Positions 1 to 11,200 are shown, numbered from the stretch's first letter. The stretch: DNA of 64,000 nt from Legionellaceae bacterium (GCA_018061965.1 JAGOTG010000007.1:1-64000); one strand, 5' to 3'. Made by a program: numbers and translations. The notes: generated by a model from the letters alone, not told the origin.

Positions 1-109
1 CATAGCCGACTGGACCCACCTGATCCCATCCCGAACTCAGAAGTGAAACGGTTGAGCGCCGATGATAGTGTGGGGTTTCCCCATGTGAAAGTAGGTCATT
101 GCCAGGACT
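1..109 (+). rRNA. rrf: 5S ribosomal RNA, 3' part
   Basis: The first 109 bases carry the conserved 5S rRNA core (CCCATCCCGAACTCAGAAGTG) and the 3' segment with GTAGTGTGGGGTTTCCCCATGTG. The 5' end, about ten bases, lies outside the window, so the gene is cut by the window and not broken. A ribosomal RNA operon presumably ends here. The exact 3' end is taken from the usual 5S length. Confidence 0.93.
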
Positions 110-118
110 TTATTACAA

Positions 119-155
119 CTTTGCCACATAATATCTAAGATATAAAGTGGCAAAG
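119..155 (+). terminator. Hairpin after the rRNA operon
   Basis: CTTTGCCAC at 119-127 pairs with GTGGCAAAG at 147-155. The loop holds a second small stem, ATATC-TAA-GATAT. No T-run follows, so this is a terminator-like or RNA-processing hairpin and not a textbook intrinsic terminator. Confidence 0.5.
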
Positions 156-334
156 CTCCTTACAAGTGCTTTCAGGCAAATATATTTTCAGTACGTGCAA
201 GAAAAAACTCCCAACTAGTATACTCTTGAGGTAGAATAGGTCGTTTGGATTTGGAATTTTAAATCCCTTATTAAGTCATTATGCATAGCCTAAGGTTATT
301 AAAATGACTGAACCTGTTTTAGGCGTAGAGAAGT

Positions 335-3160
335 ATGGCTGCAATACCAAAAAGTACTATTCAAAAATTCTTTCGAGGGCTTAATACATGTAGGTACAAG
401 AGTGATTTTGATCGGGATTTTTTGACCAACTATTCACTAGAGCATTTATATAGCCTTAATACCGAACAGTGTATCCGGTTTTTTACAGTGCGTTTGAAGA
501 GCTTGCAACAGAGCGATTATGATTGGACTAGAATAAGCTTAGTTCCAAACCTTAATTGGTCTAAATCAAAACAACACGCCAATTACCATTGGTACCAATT
601 GGCACTCAAACTTTCCGAGCTCACGGAAAAGCATATTACTGAAATCATATTTTCAGGTGTGGTGATTGCGGAAAGAGATCGTGCTCATTTGTGCAACTTG
701 AAACAATTTTCTACTTTGATTTATACCGATAATTTTGAGCGCTTGGTCATGCTTAATCGTATGCTTAAATTAGCAGAAACTAATTCTTATAACTTTGCAA
801 ATTATGATGGCAACGGCGATGAATATTGTGTTTCTCCCTATGAGTTGTTCCAAATTCGTTGCAAGCTTGAAAGCATATCTTTTTATAGACCTATTGTTAT
901 TGCTAATTGGAGTGAGTTTAGGGAGCAGTATATTGCATTGTGGGCCATGCAAACGCCACCGGTGATTTTTGAAGATTTAATTTATCCCTTGCATCGAATG
1001 GTAGAACATTATTTTGAAGACCTGGGAACCCCTGGTTATGTGAACAGTACCTACGAGGTACTGCAGAATTTTTATAAAAAGCATCTGGCAGGCCTAAAAT
1101 CTTGTGAAGTGAACTTTTTTTATGGGCAATGTATTAAGCTAGGCGCCACAAGAGCAGAGACTCTTTATATGCAGGATATTTTCTTGAGTCTTATGGATGC
1201 AAATGATAATTTAAGCGCCGCTCTGACTAATATGGTGCACTTAGCTGTCTGGATTACGCATCAAAATCCTGCCATGGTTATTTCGCATCCAGATGTGCTG
1301 AAAATCTATTATAGTGAAGAAATAGGGCCTTATTTAACCCAGCGAAAACTTGGATATGAGCTGACGAGATTATTGCGATTTCGCCATGAATTGAGTGATG
1401 TTGATTTTCTTCATATCAATACTCTTAGAGAGCGTCTGCTGTTTGGTGACAATGAATCACTCGAAGAGGAAATTAATCCATTGCATGAAGGACCTGTCCC
1501 CGAACAGGTTTTGTTTGGAGATATCAGAACTATATTTAATCTTAGAGATGAATATAATCGAACAGAAACATTTATTGATATTAGCAGCATAGGAATTAAT
1601 AACGGTTCATATCAATATGTATATCATCGTATAGGAGTGAATTCACAATATATTCGAGTAGGACAACTGTTGCAAGCTTCTGGTTTTTTGAAACGTCATG
1701 GGATTGATGACTATTTTCAATTATTAATGCCATGGTTACAGAGCCCGGCTGATACTGTAACAGGTGCCTATCTGTCTTCCAACCCTCTTTCTCATTATAC
1801 GTTACCGGAGAAGGACCCAAGTTATTTAATATATTTGGGGAACTCCGTAGAGAGTCATAAAGCGAACCAGACATTTTATAATGTTAATACTGCCAGGGCG
1901 GTTCCTTTTAGCCCTAAAGAGTTCGAATGTATTCAACTTTATGCAGCGCATACATTCCGTAAGTATCCGCGTATTCCTAGGTTTACCAATTATGTATTGC
2001 GCGCTAGTATTTTGAAAGAATTGGTTGATTTGGTTAATGAAAGCTTAAATTATGAGGCCATTCAGGATGGAGATGGGTATAAATTACACCTAGGCTTTTC
2101 TCAATGCTGGACACAGATACCAGAAAAAGTAATTGAGTATGAGATCGAGGTTCATAGTATTTCTTATCAAATAAGAGATTCTTGGAATAAAGAATGTATT
2201 CACACAGATAATATTGTTTTTAAAAGCCCTGCGGAATACAGAGCTTTTCTCCTTAGTAGTCCGGTGCAACGCCTTATGTTTATTTTGCATATTGCGACGA
2301 GTAGAGGGCATGCGCGCGCTAATCTTTCTATGAGCAAATATTTCAAAGCGTATATGGCGTATAATAGGTTTAGGGCGTTTTATCTTGAACTTGGTATCCC
2401 TGATCGGGAAAGACTCGATAAGGTTAGCATGCGGTATGGTGCTACTGTACGTACTTTTGGAGAAGTCTGGGCGAATGGTTTTCCTGATTGTATGTCAGCG
2501 GCAAGCAAATGGTTTTCGACTTTGATTCTTGATTATTTGCCTGAGGTTGGATTTCGTTCTGATCTTGAACACAACTCAAAATATAGTGAATATTTATTAT
2601 ACGCACGTCGAGACTCGCAGCATTTATACAAGCATTATATTTTGAACGATCTCACGGATTCGATTGCCCAGTTGACTCACCGCTTGACTCATGTTTCGGT
2701 TCAAGTAACTAGTTTTGCTGGGTTACGAGCAAAAGGAATGGAGTTGTTGGGAGTCAAAAATGAGGAAGCACTTATAAAACAGGGCACTGCAAGGCTATTA
2801 AGTATTGTAGATAGCGTGATATCACCTTCTTTAAGTCAACTTTCATTTTTTGGATTGGGAAAAAAAGGTTCCCCTATTGAGTCTCGTATTATCCACGAGA
2901 ACATCAGCTCGAGTACTACCTCTGAGAGTGGTAGTTTTGATGGTGTATTGGAATATCACGATGACTCCACCTTAGATATCTCGGATTATAACGAAGGAGA
3001 AATGGTGTCTGCCTGCTCTTCAATTGGTATTTTTTCAGAAAAAGGCTCACGCAGTCACTCACCACGTTCATCGTTTAGTTCAGAAGAAGGACACAGTCTC
3101 GTTCAACATTGCGGCATAGAGCAACAGTGCGGCATAAAGGACCCTTTTATTTCAGTTTAG
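335..3160 (+). CDS. Large protein of unknown function (941 aa)
   Basis: I recognise no family. The 941-residue product has no signal peptide and no clear transmembrane segment, so it is probably soluble. It is rich in aromatic and charged residues. The last ~90 residues look disordered, with Ser/Glu-rich stretches and two near-identical short motifs, QHCGIE and QQCGIK. The start is an ATG after a weak purine-rich stretch (TAGAGAAG). The gene stands alone, 220 bp downstream of the rRNA operon and convergent with benE. Its size, lone position and disordered tail are typical of secreted effector candidates in Legionellales, but that is inference from context and no export signal is proven. Confidence 0.7.
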   Translation: MAAIPKSTIQKFFRGLNTCRYKSDFDRDFLTNYSLEHLYSLNTEQCIRFFTVRLKSLQQSDYDWTRISLVPNLNWSKSKQHANYHWYQLALKLSELTEKHITEIIFSGVVIAERDRAHLCNLKQFSTLIYTDNFERLVMLNRMLKLAETNSYNFANYDGNGDEYCVSPYELFQIRCKLESISFYRPIVIANWSEFREQYIALWAMQTPPVIFEDLIYPLHRMVEHYFEDLGTPGYVNSTYEVLQNFYKKHLAGLKSCEVNFFYGQCIKLGATRAETLYMQDIFLSLMDANDNLSAALTNMVHLAVWITHQNPAMVISHPDVLKIYYSEEIGPYLTQRKLGYELTRLLRFRHELSDVDFLHINTLRERLLFGDNESLEEEINPLHEGPVPEQVLFGDIRTIFNLRDEYNRTETFIDISSIGINNGSYQYVYHRIGVNSQYIRVGQLLQASGFLKRHGIDDYFQLLMPWLQSPADTVTGAYLSSNPLSHYTLPEKDPSYLIYLGNSVESHKANQTFYNVNTARAVPFSPKEFECIQLYAAHTFRKYPRIPRFTNYVLRASILKELVDLVNESLNYEAIQDGDGYKLHLGFSQCWTQIPEKVIEYEIEVHSISYQIRDSWNKECIHTDNIVFKSPAEYRAFLLSSPVQRLMFILHIATSRGHARANLSMSKYFKAYMAYNRFRAFYLELGIPDRERLDKVSMRYGATVRTFGEVWANGFPDCMSAASKWFSTLILDYLPEVGFRSDLEHNSKYSEYLLYARRDSQHLYKHYILNDLTDSIAQLTHRLTHVSVQVTSFAGLRAKGMELLGVKNEEALIKQGTARLLSIVDSVISPSLSQLSFFGLGKKGSPIESRIIHENISSSTTSESGSFDGVLEYHDDSTLDISDYNEGEMVSACSSIGIFSEKGSRSHSPRSSFSSEEGHSLVQHCGIEQQCGIKDPFISV

Positions 3161-3206
3161 TTATTCGGCCATAACAATCATAACGGTTCAACTTGAAGTT
3201 AAATTT

Positions 3207-3242
3207 GACGTGGCGTTTCACTGAGCGTCAAAGATTGTTTGT
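3207..3242. repeat. Short hairpin between convergent genes
   Basis: GACG..GCGTTTCACTGAGCGTC forms a small hairpin followed by AAAGATTG. A close copy, GACGCTTCACCGAGCGTC followed by AAAAATTG, occurs at 38624-38649, again 3' of a gene. It may be a small dispersed terminator-like repeat. Confidence 0.35.
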
Positions 3243-3250
3243 CAACAGTC

Positions 3251-4492
3251 CTAAGCAGTGCGAGGGATTTCCACTGTTTCTGGTGTCTTATTCCAATTGA
3301 GTAATAAAGTGGAAAATATACCGGCAATTAACCCCCAGAATGCAGCCCCAATTCCAAGTAGAGACAATCCAGAAGCCGATACCAGGATTGTAATAATCGC
3401 TGCTTCACGGTGTTGTTCCGTGCTCAAAGCGACGTTGATACTTGATCCGATGGTGCTGAAGAGAGCCAGACCAGCGATTGATAAAATTAATTCATGTGGA
3501 AAAGCAAAGAATATTGCGACTACTGTAGCACCAAATGTCCCGATAACTAACCAACAAATGCCCGCAAAAATGGTTGCTTTAAACCTTTGAGAAGCGTTCA
3601 TATCGGCTTCTTTTCCTGTGCAAATGGCTGCTGTAATCGCAGCAAGGCTGATAGAATAGCAACCGAAAGGCGCAAAAATCAGGTTTGCTAAGCCAGTCAA
3701 GCCTATGACAGGAGAAATGGCTGGCTGATATCCTGAGTTATTTAGGACCGCAATGCCTGGAATGTTTTGTGATGTCATGGTGACTACGAATAAAGGGATG
3801 GCAATACTGACCAAAGCTGGTAATGAGAAAATGGGCATTTGGAACATGGGCGTAGAAAATGCAATATGGCATTGATCAATATGAAACAACCCTTGGGCAC
3901 TGGCTGCCGCAACGCCAACCAGGAGCACTAAAATGATCACATATCTAGGAAAAAAGCGTTTTCCGATCAAATACATCAATAACATGGCGCAGACCATCGG
4001 CGCTTGATGTTGCATGGCAGTGAAAACATTAATCCCAAAATTTAATAAAATACCGGCTAACATGGCAGAGGTGAGCGAACGCGGAATATGTTCCATGACT
4101 TTTTGAAAGATACCCGTCACGCCGGATAGAATAGTGAGGGCTGCGGCAAATATAAAGGCACCCACTGCTTCAGCCATAGAAAATCCCGTCAAACTGGTTG
4201 CCAGCAAGGCAGCGCCCGGTGTGGACCATCCAGTCAGGATAGGCATGCGGTAATATAATGAGAAACCAATGGATGTTAAGGCAATGCTTAATCCTAGCGC
4301 GAAGATCCAAGAACTAATCTCTGCAGGATTTGCTCCGGCGTTCGTTGCCGCTTGAAAGACGATGACGCCAGAGCTAGTAAACCCAACAAGTACTGCAACA
4401 AAACCAGCAGTCATGTTTGAAAAAGAAAAATATTTAGCCAAAATGGCTCCTAGATTAATTTTCTGAAAAAATAATTTTAACATAGTTTTCAT
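3251..4492 (-). CDS. benE: BenE-family benzoate/aromatic acid transporter
   Basis: This is an inner-membrane secondary transporter of about 12 hydrophobic segments, 413 aa, close to the usual 390-400 aa. The N-terminal part (GFVAVLVGFTSSGVIVFQAA, then GWSTPGAALLATSLTGFS) matches the conserved BenE/YdcO segments. The family imports benzoate in some bacteria; the real substrate here is not known. The 5' end overlaps the 3' end of rsgA by 38 bp on the same strand, so the two are probably co-transcribed. A start at M4 or at the internal Met of SNMTAGF is also possible. Confidence 0.85.
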   Translation of the reverse strand: MKTMLKLFFQKINLGAILAKYFSFSNMTAGFVAVLVGFTSSGVIVFQAATNAGANPAEISSWIFALGLSIALTSIGFSLYYRMPILTGWSTPGAALLATSLTGFSMAEAVGAFIFAAALTILSGVTGIFQKVMEHIPRSLTSAMLAGILLNFGINVFTAMQHQAPMVCAMLLMYLIGKRFFPRYVIILVLLVGVAAASAQGLFHIDQCHIAFSTPMFQMPIFSLPALVSIAIPLFVVTMTSQNIPGIAVLNNSGYQPAISPVIGLTGLANLIFAPFGCYSISLAAITAAICTGKEADMNASQRFKATIFAGICWLVIGTFGATVVAIFFAFPHELILSIAGLALFSTIGSSINVALSTEQHREAAIITILVSASGLSLLGIGAAFWGLIAGIFSTLLLNWNKTPETVEIPRTA

Positions 4493-5399
4493 ATCGTTTC
4501 AGTGATATTTGTTGTGATTTTACTGCCTGAGTGACGGCGCAGTTGGGCGTATTATGATGATTACAATTGCGAAATTTACATTGATTGATGTAAGGTCTGA
4601 ACTCTCGAAAGCCTAAGGCAACCGTTGAGGGAGGCATTGTCCAAAGGGCAAACTCTCGAATCCCTGGTGAGTCAATGATATCGCCGCCACTGGGCATATG
4701 GTACAAATGGGAGTTGCTGGTAGTATGACATCCGAACTGACTTTGATGAGAAATCTCACCTGTTTTAATACGAGCTGCTTCATGCGGTAATAAACGACCA
4801 ATCAAAGATGATTTTCCAACGCCAGATTGCCCGACAAATACCGAAGTTTGTTGACGCAGAGATTTTTGCAATGCACTCAAATCTTGTGATTTAATATTAG
4901 TAAAAATTAGGGGGTATCCTAATGGTTCATAATGCTGCAGCAAATATTGTTGTATACTAGCTATCTCTAAATCAGCTTTATTCAAAATGATATAAGGTTT
5001 TAATTGGAGCGTTTCGGCCATCACCAAATAGCTATCTAATAATAGCCAGGATACTGGTGGCAACGGCGCAATGACAATCATGACTTGAGTAATGTTGGCG
5101 GCGATAGGTTTCAATTGGCCTTGTTCATCAGGTCGACCTAAAACACTGTCACGGGGAGAGACGGCTACAATGCTACCTTGTGAGGGGCCTTCTGGTTGCC
5201 AAATAACGCGATCTCCTGCTACCAAAGATGTAATGTGGGATCGAATGGCGCAGTGAATGGCACGCCCTTCTTCATCTTCAACATGGGCATGGCGGCTATA
5301 ACGGGTGATGACCAACCCTTCACACCCAGTCTTATCGTCGACTTGGCGACGGTGATTTTGAGCAGTTTTAGTCTGCGTGTAAGGACGTTTTTTACTCAT
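4455..5399 (-). CDS. rsgA: Ribosome small subunit-dependent GTPase A
   Basis: This is a circularly permuted GTPase that acts in late 30S subunit maturation. The 314-aa product has an N-terminal OB-fold, NKAD (G4, ~141-144), the P-loop GQSGVGKSS (~191-199) and DSPG (G3, ~244-247). A C-terminal zinc site follows with Cys/His spacing CKFRNCNHHNTPNC (~275-288). The order G4-G1-G3 is the permutation typical of RsgA. The basic N-terminus is usual. It lies directly upstream of benE and is divergent from cca across a 128-bp repeat element. Confidence 0.96.
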   Translation of the reverse strand: MSKKRPYTQTKTAQNHRRQVDDKTGCEGLVITRYSRHAHVEDEEGRAIHCAIRSHITSLVAGDRVIWQPEGPSQGSIVAVSPRDSVLGRPDEQGQLKPIAANITQVMIVIAPLPPVSWLLLDSYLVMAETLQLKPYIILNKADLEIASIQQYLLQHYEPLGYPLIFTNIKSQDLSALQKSLRQQTSVFVGQSGVGKSSLIGRLLPHEAARIKTGEISHQSQFGCHTTSNSHLYHMPSGGDIIDSPGIREFALWTMPPSTVALGFREFRPYINQCKFRNCNHHNTPNCAVTQAVKSQQISLKRYENYVKIIFSEN

Positions 5400-5422
5400 A
5401 ATTAGGTACCAGGGAAGTGATG

Positions 5423-5550
5423 TATAATCTTTTAATTTTTAATTGACCCATTAACAAAAGAATTAGGTTGGGCCTTGGCCCAACAGCAGTGCTTCGTTGG
5501 GCTAAGGCCCAACCTACATTTATCAGTCAATTAAAAATCAATTCACTATA
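5423..5550. repeat. MITE-like palindromic element, full copy
   Basis: A 128-bp element lies between rsgA and cca. The left end TATAATCTTTTAATTTTTAA continues to TTGACC at 5448. It is an imperfect inverted repeat of the right end (5526-5550, GTCAATTAAAAATC...CACTATA). The centre (5464-5516) is the 53-bp core: two copies of the palindrome TAGGTTGGGCC..GGCCCAAC in inverse orientation around the loop AGCAGTGCTTC. Related copies are at 26149-26270 and 35138-35231. No ORF is present, so it is non-autonomous. Confidence 0.8.
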
Positions 5551-5562
5551 TATGAGGATACC

Positions 5563-6810
5563 ATGAAAGTATATCTTGTAGGGGGCGCTGTTCGCGATCA
5601 ATTACTCGGGTTATCTATTAAAGAACGAGATTGGGTCGTGGTAGGGGCTGATCCACAAACGTTAATCAAACTAGGTTATCGGCAGGTTGGACGCGGGTTT
5701 CCTGTTTTTTTACATCCTGAAACGCAAGAAGAATATGCCCTAGCGCGCACCGAGAAAAAATTAGGTTCAGGGTATTATGGATTTTCTTGTGATACCAATC
5801 CCTGTGTGACGTTAGAAGAAGACTTGGCCAGACGTGATTTGACCATCAATGCCATGGCGATGGATAGCGCTGGAACACTCATCGATCCTTATGGTGGCCA
5901 AGAAGACTTGCGTCGTAAAATATTACGTCATGTATCGGCTGCGTTTGTTGAGGATCCAGTCCGAGTATTACGGGTGGCAAGATTTATGGCCCGCTTTCAA
6001 CCGTTGGGATTTCAATTAGCGGCAGAAACTCGGATATTAATCCAAGACATGGTACGGTCAGGCGAGCTAAAGCATTTGGTTGCAGAACGAGTATGGCAGG
6101 AGTGGCAGCAAAGTTTGCATGAAAAAAATCCTGCGATGTTTATCAGTACGTTGCGCTCTTGTGGGGCACTCCGAGTCATACTGCCAGAGATAGATCACCT
6201 CTTTGGTGTGCCGAATCCGCCGGTTTATCATCCGGAAATCGATACGGGTATTCATAGTTTGATGGCGCTCGAAGTAGCGACGGCTTTGTCATCGGATCCC
6301 GTCATACGGCTTGCCACTTTACTGCATGATTTGGGCAAAGCATGTACCTCGGTAGCAATTTGGCCCAAGCAAAGTGATCACGAGAACTTGGGATTGCCGG
6401 TGATAGCCCAATTATGTCGACGTTTGTCGATTCCGAATCGGTATCAAAAGTTGGCAACGTTGGCTGCGCAGTGGCATTTGATTATTCACAGGGTATATCG
6501 AGCCTCCCCAGCCGATATTTTAGAGGTGTTTGCCCAGACGCAAGCTTTTCAGGATGAGACTGTGCTGGAGCAATTGTTATTAGTCTGCGAAGCTGACGCA
6601 CATGGTAGAGGGCTCCAACAGGCAAATGTCGACCATCTTGCTTATCGACAAGCCAACGATTGGCGTGTACTATTGGCAGAATGTCGAAAAATCACCGCAC
6701 AAACGTATGTTGCACAAGGCTATACTGGCGTTGCAATCAAAGATGCGTTATACGCGGCGCGTGTGGATTGCCTGAAGCGCATTCTCCCAAACATGAGTGA
6801 AAATGAATGA
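5563..6810 (+). CDS. cca: CCA tRNA nucleotidyltransferase
   Basis: This class II enzyme adds or repairs the 3' CCA end of tRNAs. The 415-aa product begins with the nucleotidyltransferase signature [10 protein letters not shown] and the D-x-D-like stretch ERDWVVVG. It then has the [10 protein letters not shown] motif and the [18 protein letters not shown]-selecting helix. A C-terminal HD domain carries HDLGK (~253-259), as in Escherichia coli Cca (412 aa). Start ATG at 5563 follows a GAGGA Shine-Dalgarno. It overlaps orn by 4 bp (ATGA), indicating translational coupling in a cca-orn-queH operon. Confidence 0.97.
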   Translation: MKVYLVGGAVRDQLLGLSIKERDWVVVGADPQTLIKLGYRQVGRGFPVFLHPETQEEYALARTEKKLGSGYYGFSCDTNPCVTLEEDLARRDLTINAMAMDSAGTLIDPYGGQEDLRRKILRHVSAAFVEDPVRVLRVARFMARFQPLGFQLAAETRILIQDMVRSGELKHLVAERVWQEWQQSLHEKNPAMFISTLRSCGALRVILPEIDHLFGVPNPPVYHPEIDTGIHSLMALEVATALSSDPVIRLATLLHDLGKACTSVAIWPKQSDHENLGLPVIAQLCRRLSIPNRYQKLATLAAQWHLIIHRVYRASPADILEVFAQTQAFQDETVLEQLLLVCEADAHGRGLQQANVDHLAYRQANDWRVLLAECRKITAQTYVAQGYTGVAIKDALYAARVDCLKRILPNMSENE

Positions 6811-7364
6811 AATCAAATCAAAATTTAATTTGGATTGACTTAGAAATGACCGGTCTAGATCCTAAAAAAGATCGGATCATCGAATTAGCAACCATTGTAA
6901 CGGATTCTAATTTAGTCGTTTTAGCGGAAGGCCCTGTGTTAGCGATTCATCAATCTGATGAACGTTTGGCTGGAATGGATGCTTGGAACACGCGGCAACA
7001 TAATCAGTCTGGATTGGTAGCGCGCGTCAAGGCGAGTACGATTGATGAGCAGGCTGCAGAACGTCAAACTTTGGAGTTTTTACGCCAGTGGATTGACAGC
7101 GGTAAATCACCGATGTGTGGCAATAGCATTTGTCAGGACAAGCGCTTTTTATGTGAGTATATGCCAGGCTTGGCTGCTTTTTTCCACTATCGACTCATTG
7201 ATGTCAGCACTTTGAAGGAATTGGTTTCACGCTGGGAACCCAGTTTGCTGTCAGGTTTTGAGAAGCAATCGAAACATTTGGCTTTAGAGGATGTGAAGGA
7301 TTCTATTGCTGAATTAGTATATTATCGACAACATTTTATCCGGACAAAAGATGATCGAGCGTGA
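6807..7364 (+). CDS. orn: Oligoribonuclease
   Basis: This DEDDh 3'-5' exonuclease degrades short oligoribonucleotides, including pGpG from cyclic-di-GMP turnover. The 185-aa product has [11 protein letters not shown] (first Asp and Glu), the second Asp segment [12 protein letters not shown], the [12 protein letters not shown] region, and the final [16 protein letters not shown]. Length and motifs fit the family (about 180 aa). It overlaps cca by 4 bp and queH by 14 bp. Confidence 0.97.
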   Translation: MKSNQNLIWIDLEMTGLDPKKDRIIELATIVTDSNLVVLAEGPVLAIHQSDERLAGMDAWNTRQHNQSGLVARVKASTIDEQAAERQTLEFLRQWIDSGKSPMCGNSICQDKRFLCEYMPGLAAFFHYRLIDVSTLKELVSRWEPSLLSGFEKQSKHLALEDVKDSIAELVYYRQHFIRTKDDRA

Positions 7365-8031
7365 AAGATTAAGTTTGCCCAATGCGGCTGAGAAATTATT
7401 ACTCCATTCCTGTTGTGCGCCTTGTTCGGGTGAGGTGATGGAGGCTTTGTTGGTTTCAGAGATAGATTTTTCTATTTTTTTCTATAATCCCAATATTCAT
7501 CCTGTTCAAGAATACGAAATTCGCAAACAAGAAAATATCAGTTTTGCAAAAAAGCATGGCATTCCATTTATCGACGTGGATTATGACAAAGACAATTGGT
7601 TCGCGCGCATCAAAGGTTTAGAGAATGAACCTGAGCGTGGGAAGCGATGTACGATGTGTTTTGATATGCGGTTTGAGCGCACGGCATTGTACGCCTATGA
7701 ACATGGTTTTCCAGTGATTTGTTCTTCGTTAGGGATTTCTCGTTGGAAGGACATGAATCAAATTAACGACTCAGGTCTACGCGCAGCTTCTCGGTATGCC
7801 GATATGGTGTACTGGACGTATAACTGGCGCAAGCAAGGTGGCGCTGCCAGAATGTACGATATTGCAAAACGCGAAAATTTTTATAAGCAAGAATACTGTG
7901 GTTGCGTGTACTCACTCCGCGATACTAATAATTGGCGTAAATCGAATGGGCGCGAACGGGTTAAAATTGGCATTCAGTATTATGGAGATGAACAAGGGGA
8001 GGGGCAAATAGGAGCAGACTCGATTGATTAA
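7351..8031 (+). CDS. queH: Epoxyqueuosine reductase QueH
   Basis: QueH (formerly DUF208) reduces epoxyqueuosine to queuosine in tRNA, the last step of queuosine synthesis. It is a non-homologous replacement for QueG. The 226-aa product shows the family cysteine motifs: CCAPC near the N-terminus, then [17 protein letters not shown] and [16 protein letters not shown] late CGC follows (EYCGCVYSL). These cysteines bind iron-sulfur and metal centres in the family. The ATG overlaps the end of orn, with the ribosome site inside orn, so it is the third gene of the operon. Confidence 0.93.
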   Translation: MIERERLSLPNAAEKLLLHSCCAPCSGEVMEALLVSEIDFSIFFYNPNIHPVQEYEIRKQENISFAKKHGIPFIDVDYDKDNWFARIKGLENEPERGKRCTMCFDMRFERTALYAYEHGFPVICSSLGISRWKDMNQINDSGLRAASRYADMVYWTYNWRKQGGAARMYDIAKRENFYKQEYCGCVYSLRDTNNWRKSNGRERVKIGIQYYGDEQGEGQIGADSID

Positions 8032-8289
8032 GACAGAATTAGCCAAATCTAGTATGACCTCATTGAGCTGAATAGATACTTTTTGAATCTATACTATAAT
8101 TTGATTTAGTGTTGATATTTGAGCATTTAATGTAAATTAAATAACTTTATCTTCTGAAACGTCATCCCGAAAAGCCTGCAACTAGGGATTGTCTGTTTGG
8201 GGACATGCATAGCGCTTCGCGCAAAAAGACGCGCTTAGAATGTCGTGCTGGAAAGTTACTGACACACAATCATTTTGTGAGGGATTATA
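8032..8289. other. Intergenic region with a GTCATCC-type repeat remnant
   Basis: About 258 bp hold no plausible gene. From 8161 there is CGTCATCCCG, followed by a G/C-rich stretch with GCGCTTCGCGC and GACGCGCTTAG. It resembles a degraded copy of the GTCATCC inverted repeats found elsewhere in the window. The ribosome site GTGAGGG lies just before the gene at 8290. Confidence 0.4.
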
Positions 8290-11200
8290 ATGCCAACTCT
8301 TGTCCTACCACGCCGTTTTCAAGAAGCCCCTTATTTTGGGGATTATTATAAAATAATGGGGCTTGAAAAAGGCCGAGCGCCCACAAGCCAAGACATAAAA
8401 AGAGCTTATCACATCCAGTCTTTACAATTTCATCCTGATCAAATAAGTCGCTCATCTGTACGTCCTCCTTTAAGTGGGGACGAAGCTACCGAGTGTTTTC
8501 AGGCATTGGCAGAAATAAAGTCTATTCTCTTATCTACATGCTCTGAGGCGATAGATTTTGGGAAAGTAGATCGCCCAGATAGAAGAGAGCGAGAAGTTAT
8601 AGGATCTGCAGACGATTTAGAGACTGGAGAACAATTAAAAGCATGTATGCTGGCTTATTTACGCTCAGAGAGATTTTGCGAGTACCCTCCAGGCATAGGA
8701 CCTCGTGTGAGAGGATATTGGTCTTACGTTGTCGGAGGTCAAAACAATGTTGAAATAGGAACCTCTAAATATAGCGGTATGACGGCGATAGCCACATATG
8801 ATTATCAAGTTGAGTGCGGTGATAAGTGGGATGAGCCTGTCATTGTATGGAATAAAAGCACTAGGCCTTTTAATAAAGTCACTGATCCGCGTGAAATAAA
8901 TACAGTTTTGGCAAACATGGCGAGTGATATTCCTAAAGACAGGCGTGATCATTGTGCCCGAACATACGGGAGTCATGTGCGTAACAAGTATTTGCTAGAA
9001 CCAGTTGTTCCTGCACTCAACCAAGCCAAGGCTGTTCGCGGAGAGATCAAAGATGGCGGCGCAGCTGGGGAAGATAGTATGTCGCGCAACCAAGAACGTC
9101 GTTCAGTTCGTTCTAGCCGTCGAACGATAAGTCCACCATCGTCTGAAGCGCTGAATAAGGATGCGTATAAAGACGCATTAATAGCCTATATGTATAGAGC
9201 TAACAGTGATCTAGGCTTGAGAGCAGGTGATTGGTATCCTGTCGTCGATGATATTGACATTGGAATAGGTGGTGATACACAACTTTTATCTCTTAGCTCT
9301 CGTGCCTATTCTATTTCAATCGACAGCAATGGGGCGCTGATTTTTTGGGATAAAAAGAGTAAAAAAATAGTGAGCGATCCCCAAAAAAACGGCGAAATCC
9401 TCCAAGATTTTGTTGAAAAAATGAAAGAATTTTTAGTGTTGGATACACCGCTCTCGCAACCATCCCTCAACCAAGCCAAGGCTGTTCGCGGAGATATCAA
9501 AGCTGGCGGCGCAGCAGAAGAAGATAGTATGTCGCACAACCAAGAAAGCCGTTCAGTTCGTTCTAGCCGTCGAACGATAAGTCCACCATCGTCTGAAGCG
9601 CTGAATAAGGATGCGTATAAAGACGCATTAATAGCCTATATGCACAGCGCTAACAGTGAGCTAGGAGGCTTGATAGCCGGTGATTGGTATGCTGTCATCA
9701 ATGATATTGAGATTGGAATAGGTGGTGATACAAAACTTTTATCTCTTAGCTCTCCTGCCTATTCTATTTCAATCGACAGCAATGGGGCGCTGATTTTTTG
9801 GGATAAAAAGAGTAAAAAAATAGTAAGCGATCCCCAAAAAAACGGCGAAATCCTCCAAGATTTTGTTGAAAAAATGAAAGAATTTTTAGTGTTGGATACA
9901 CCGCTCTCGCAACCATCCCTCAACCAAGCCAAGGCTGTCCGAGGAGATTTAAAGCTTGGCGGCGCAGCAGCAGCAGAAGAAGGAAGTAGTCGATCGCGAG
10001 CTCAAGAAAGCCGTTCTAGCTTTGCAACTATAAGCCAATACTTGGTTGAAGGAGTGAACTCAATTTTAGGGTTGGATACACCACCCGCTGATTTTAGCAG
10101 CAGATCAATATCTAAGCCTCGAGCTTATGCAGAGCCAGCTAGCCCAAAGTCGCCTATCAATGTTGCTCGTGGCGGCGCAAGCGCTCGGCAAGCTTATGCT
10201 AGCGACCAAAAAGAAGCTCGACAAACGCAAGCGGTTGCGCGCAGCATTGTGGTTGAGCAAGTAAATGCAGCGAGCATGTCAGGATTTGATGTCCCCGAAC
10301 CAGGCGTCGGTCAAAACTCGCATTTAAATTGTCCAGCACCTATTTTGGCAGCGTTCAAGGAAACATTAACCGGAGCTGATGGCCGAAACATTTTGGGAGG
10401 CGTTGTTCTCAATAATCCGAATGGCGGATCAAATGTGACATTACCGCTCCATATTAGCGACCTAACACCACTCCATTTACAACTATTAGCGCGTAATGAG
10501 GTAGCCAATACCACCGGTGTTATGAAAACAGAGCTGTATCAAGGACTGCTCAATGCAGATCAAATTGCCAGAATACGCTGCCTAGTCAAGGCGACTAATA
10601 CCTCTACTGTAACCAGAGTGCACACAATTGGTGGTTATCCTGAAGCTACTTCTCGACCGAGTTCGGCGGGTACTCCTAATAATAAGACGGTGGTTATCGA
10701 TCAAGCCGGTTTACAATGGCAAGGTGATTATAGAAATACAGGCGGTCTATTTTTTTATCCACACACCCCTTCTGATCCTAGATTACCCGCTGGTTATGCT
10801 GCTTGGCAAAATGAAATGTATCAGGCTATGTATGGTCAGTGCAGGTCTGTTGCGAGTTCAGCTAATTTCATGGAAGTGACTTGGGATACCAAAAATTCCA
10901 ACCAAAATGTGCGAGGGCGGATTGATTTGGATGGTGTGGAAATGGCTATTAGTGCTGAGTTTTCTCAAGCCTTGGCTGCAGCAGCATTGCAAACTCGTGG
11001 TTCAAGGCAACCTGTCAATTTTAAATTTTTAAAGGCCGGGATGGGTTGTTTTGCAGAGGGTATCGCACGAGCATCCACCAGAGAGCTAGCAAGACTGGAA
11101 GTTACACGTCTCAAAGGAATAGAACAAGCCTTGATAAAACTATCTCAACTAGATCCGGTTGAGCGAGCACAGATACTCGGCGCTGTTCGCGCCATCGAGC

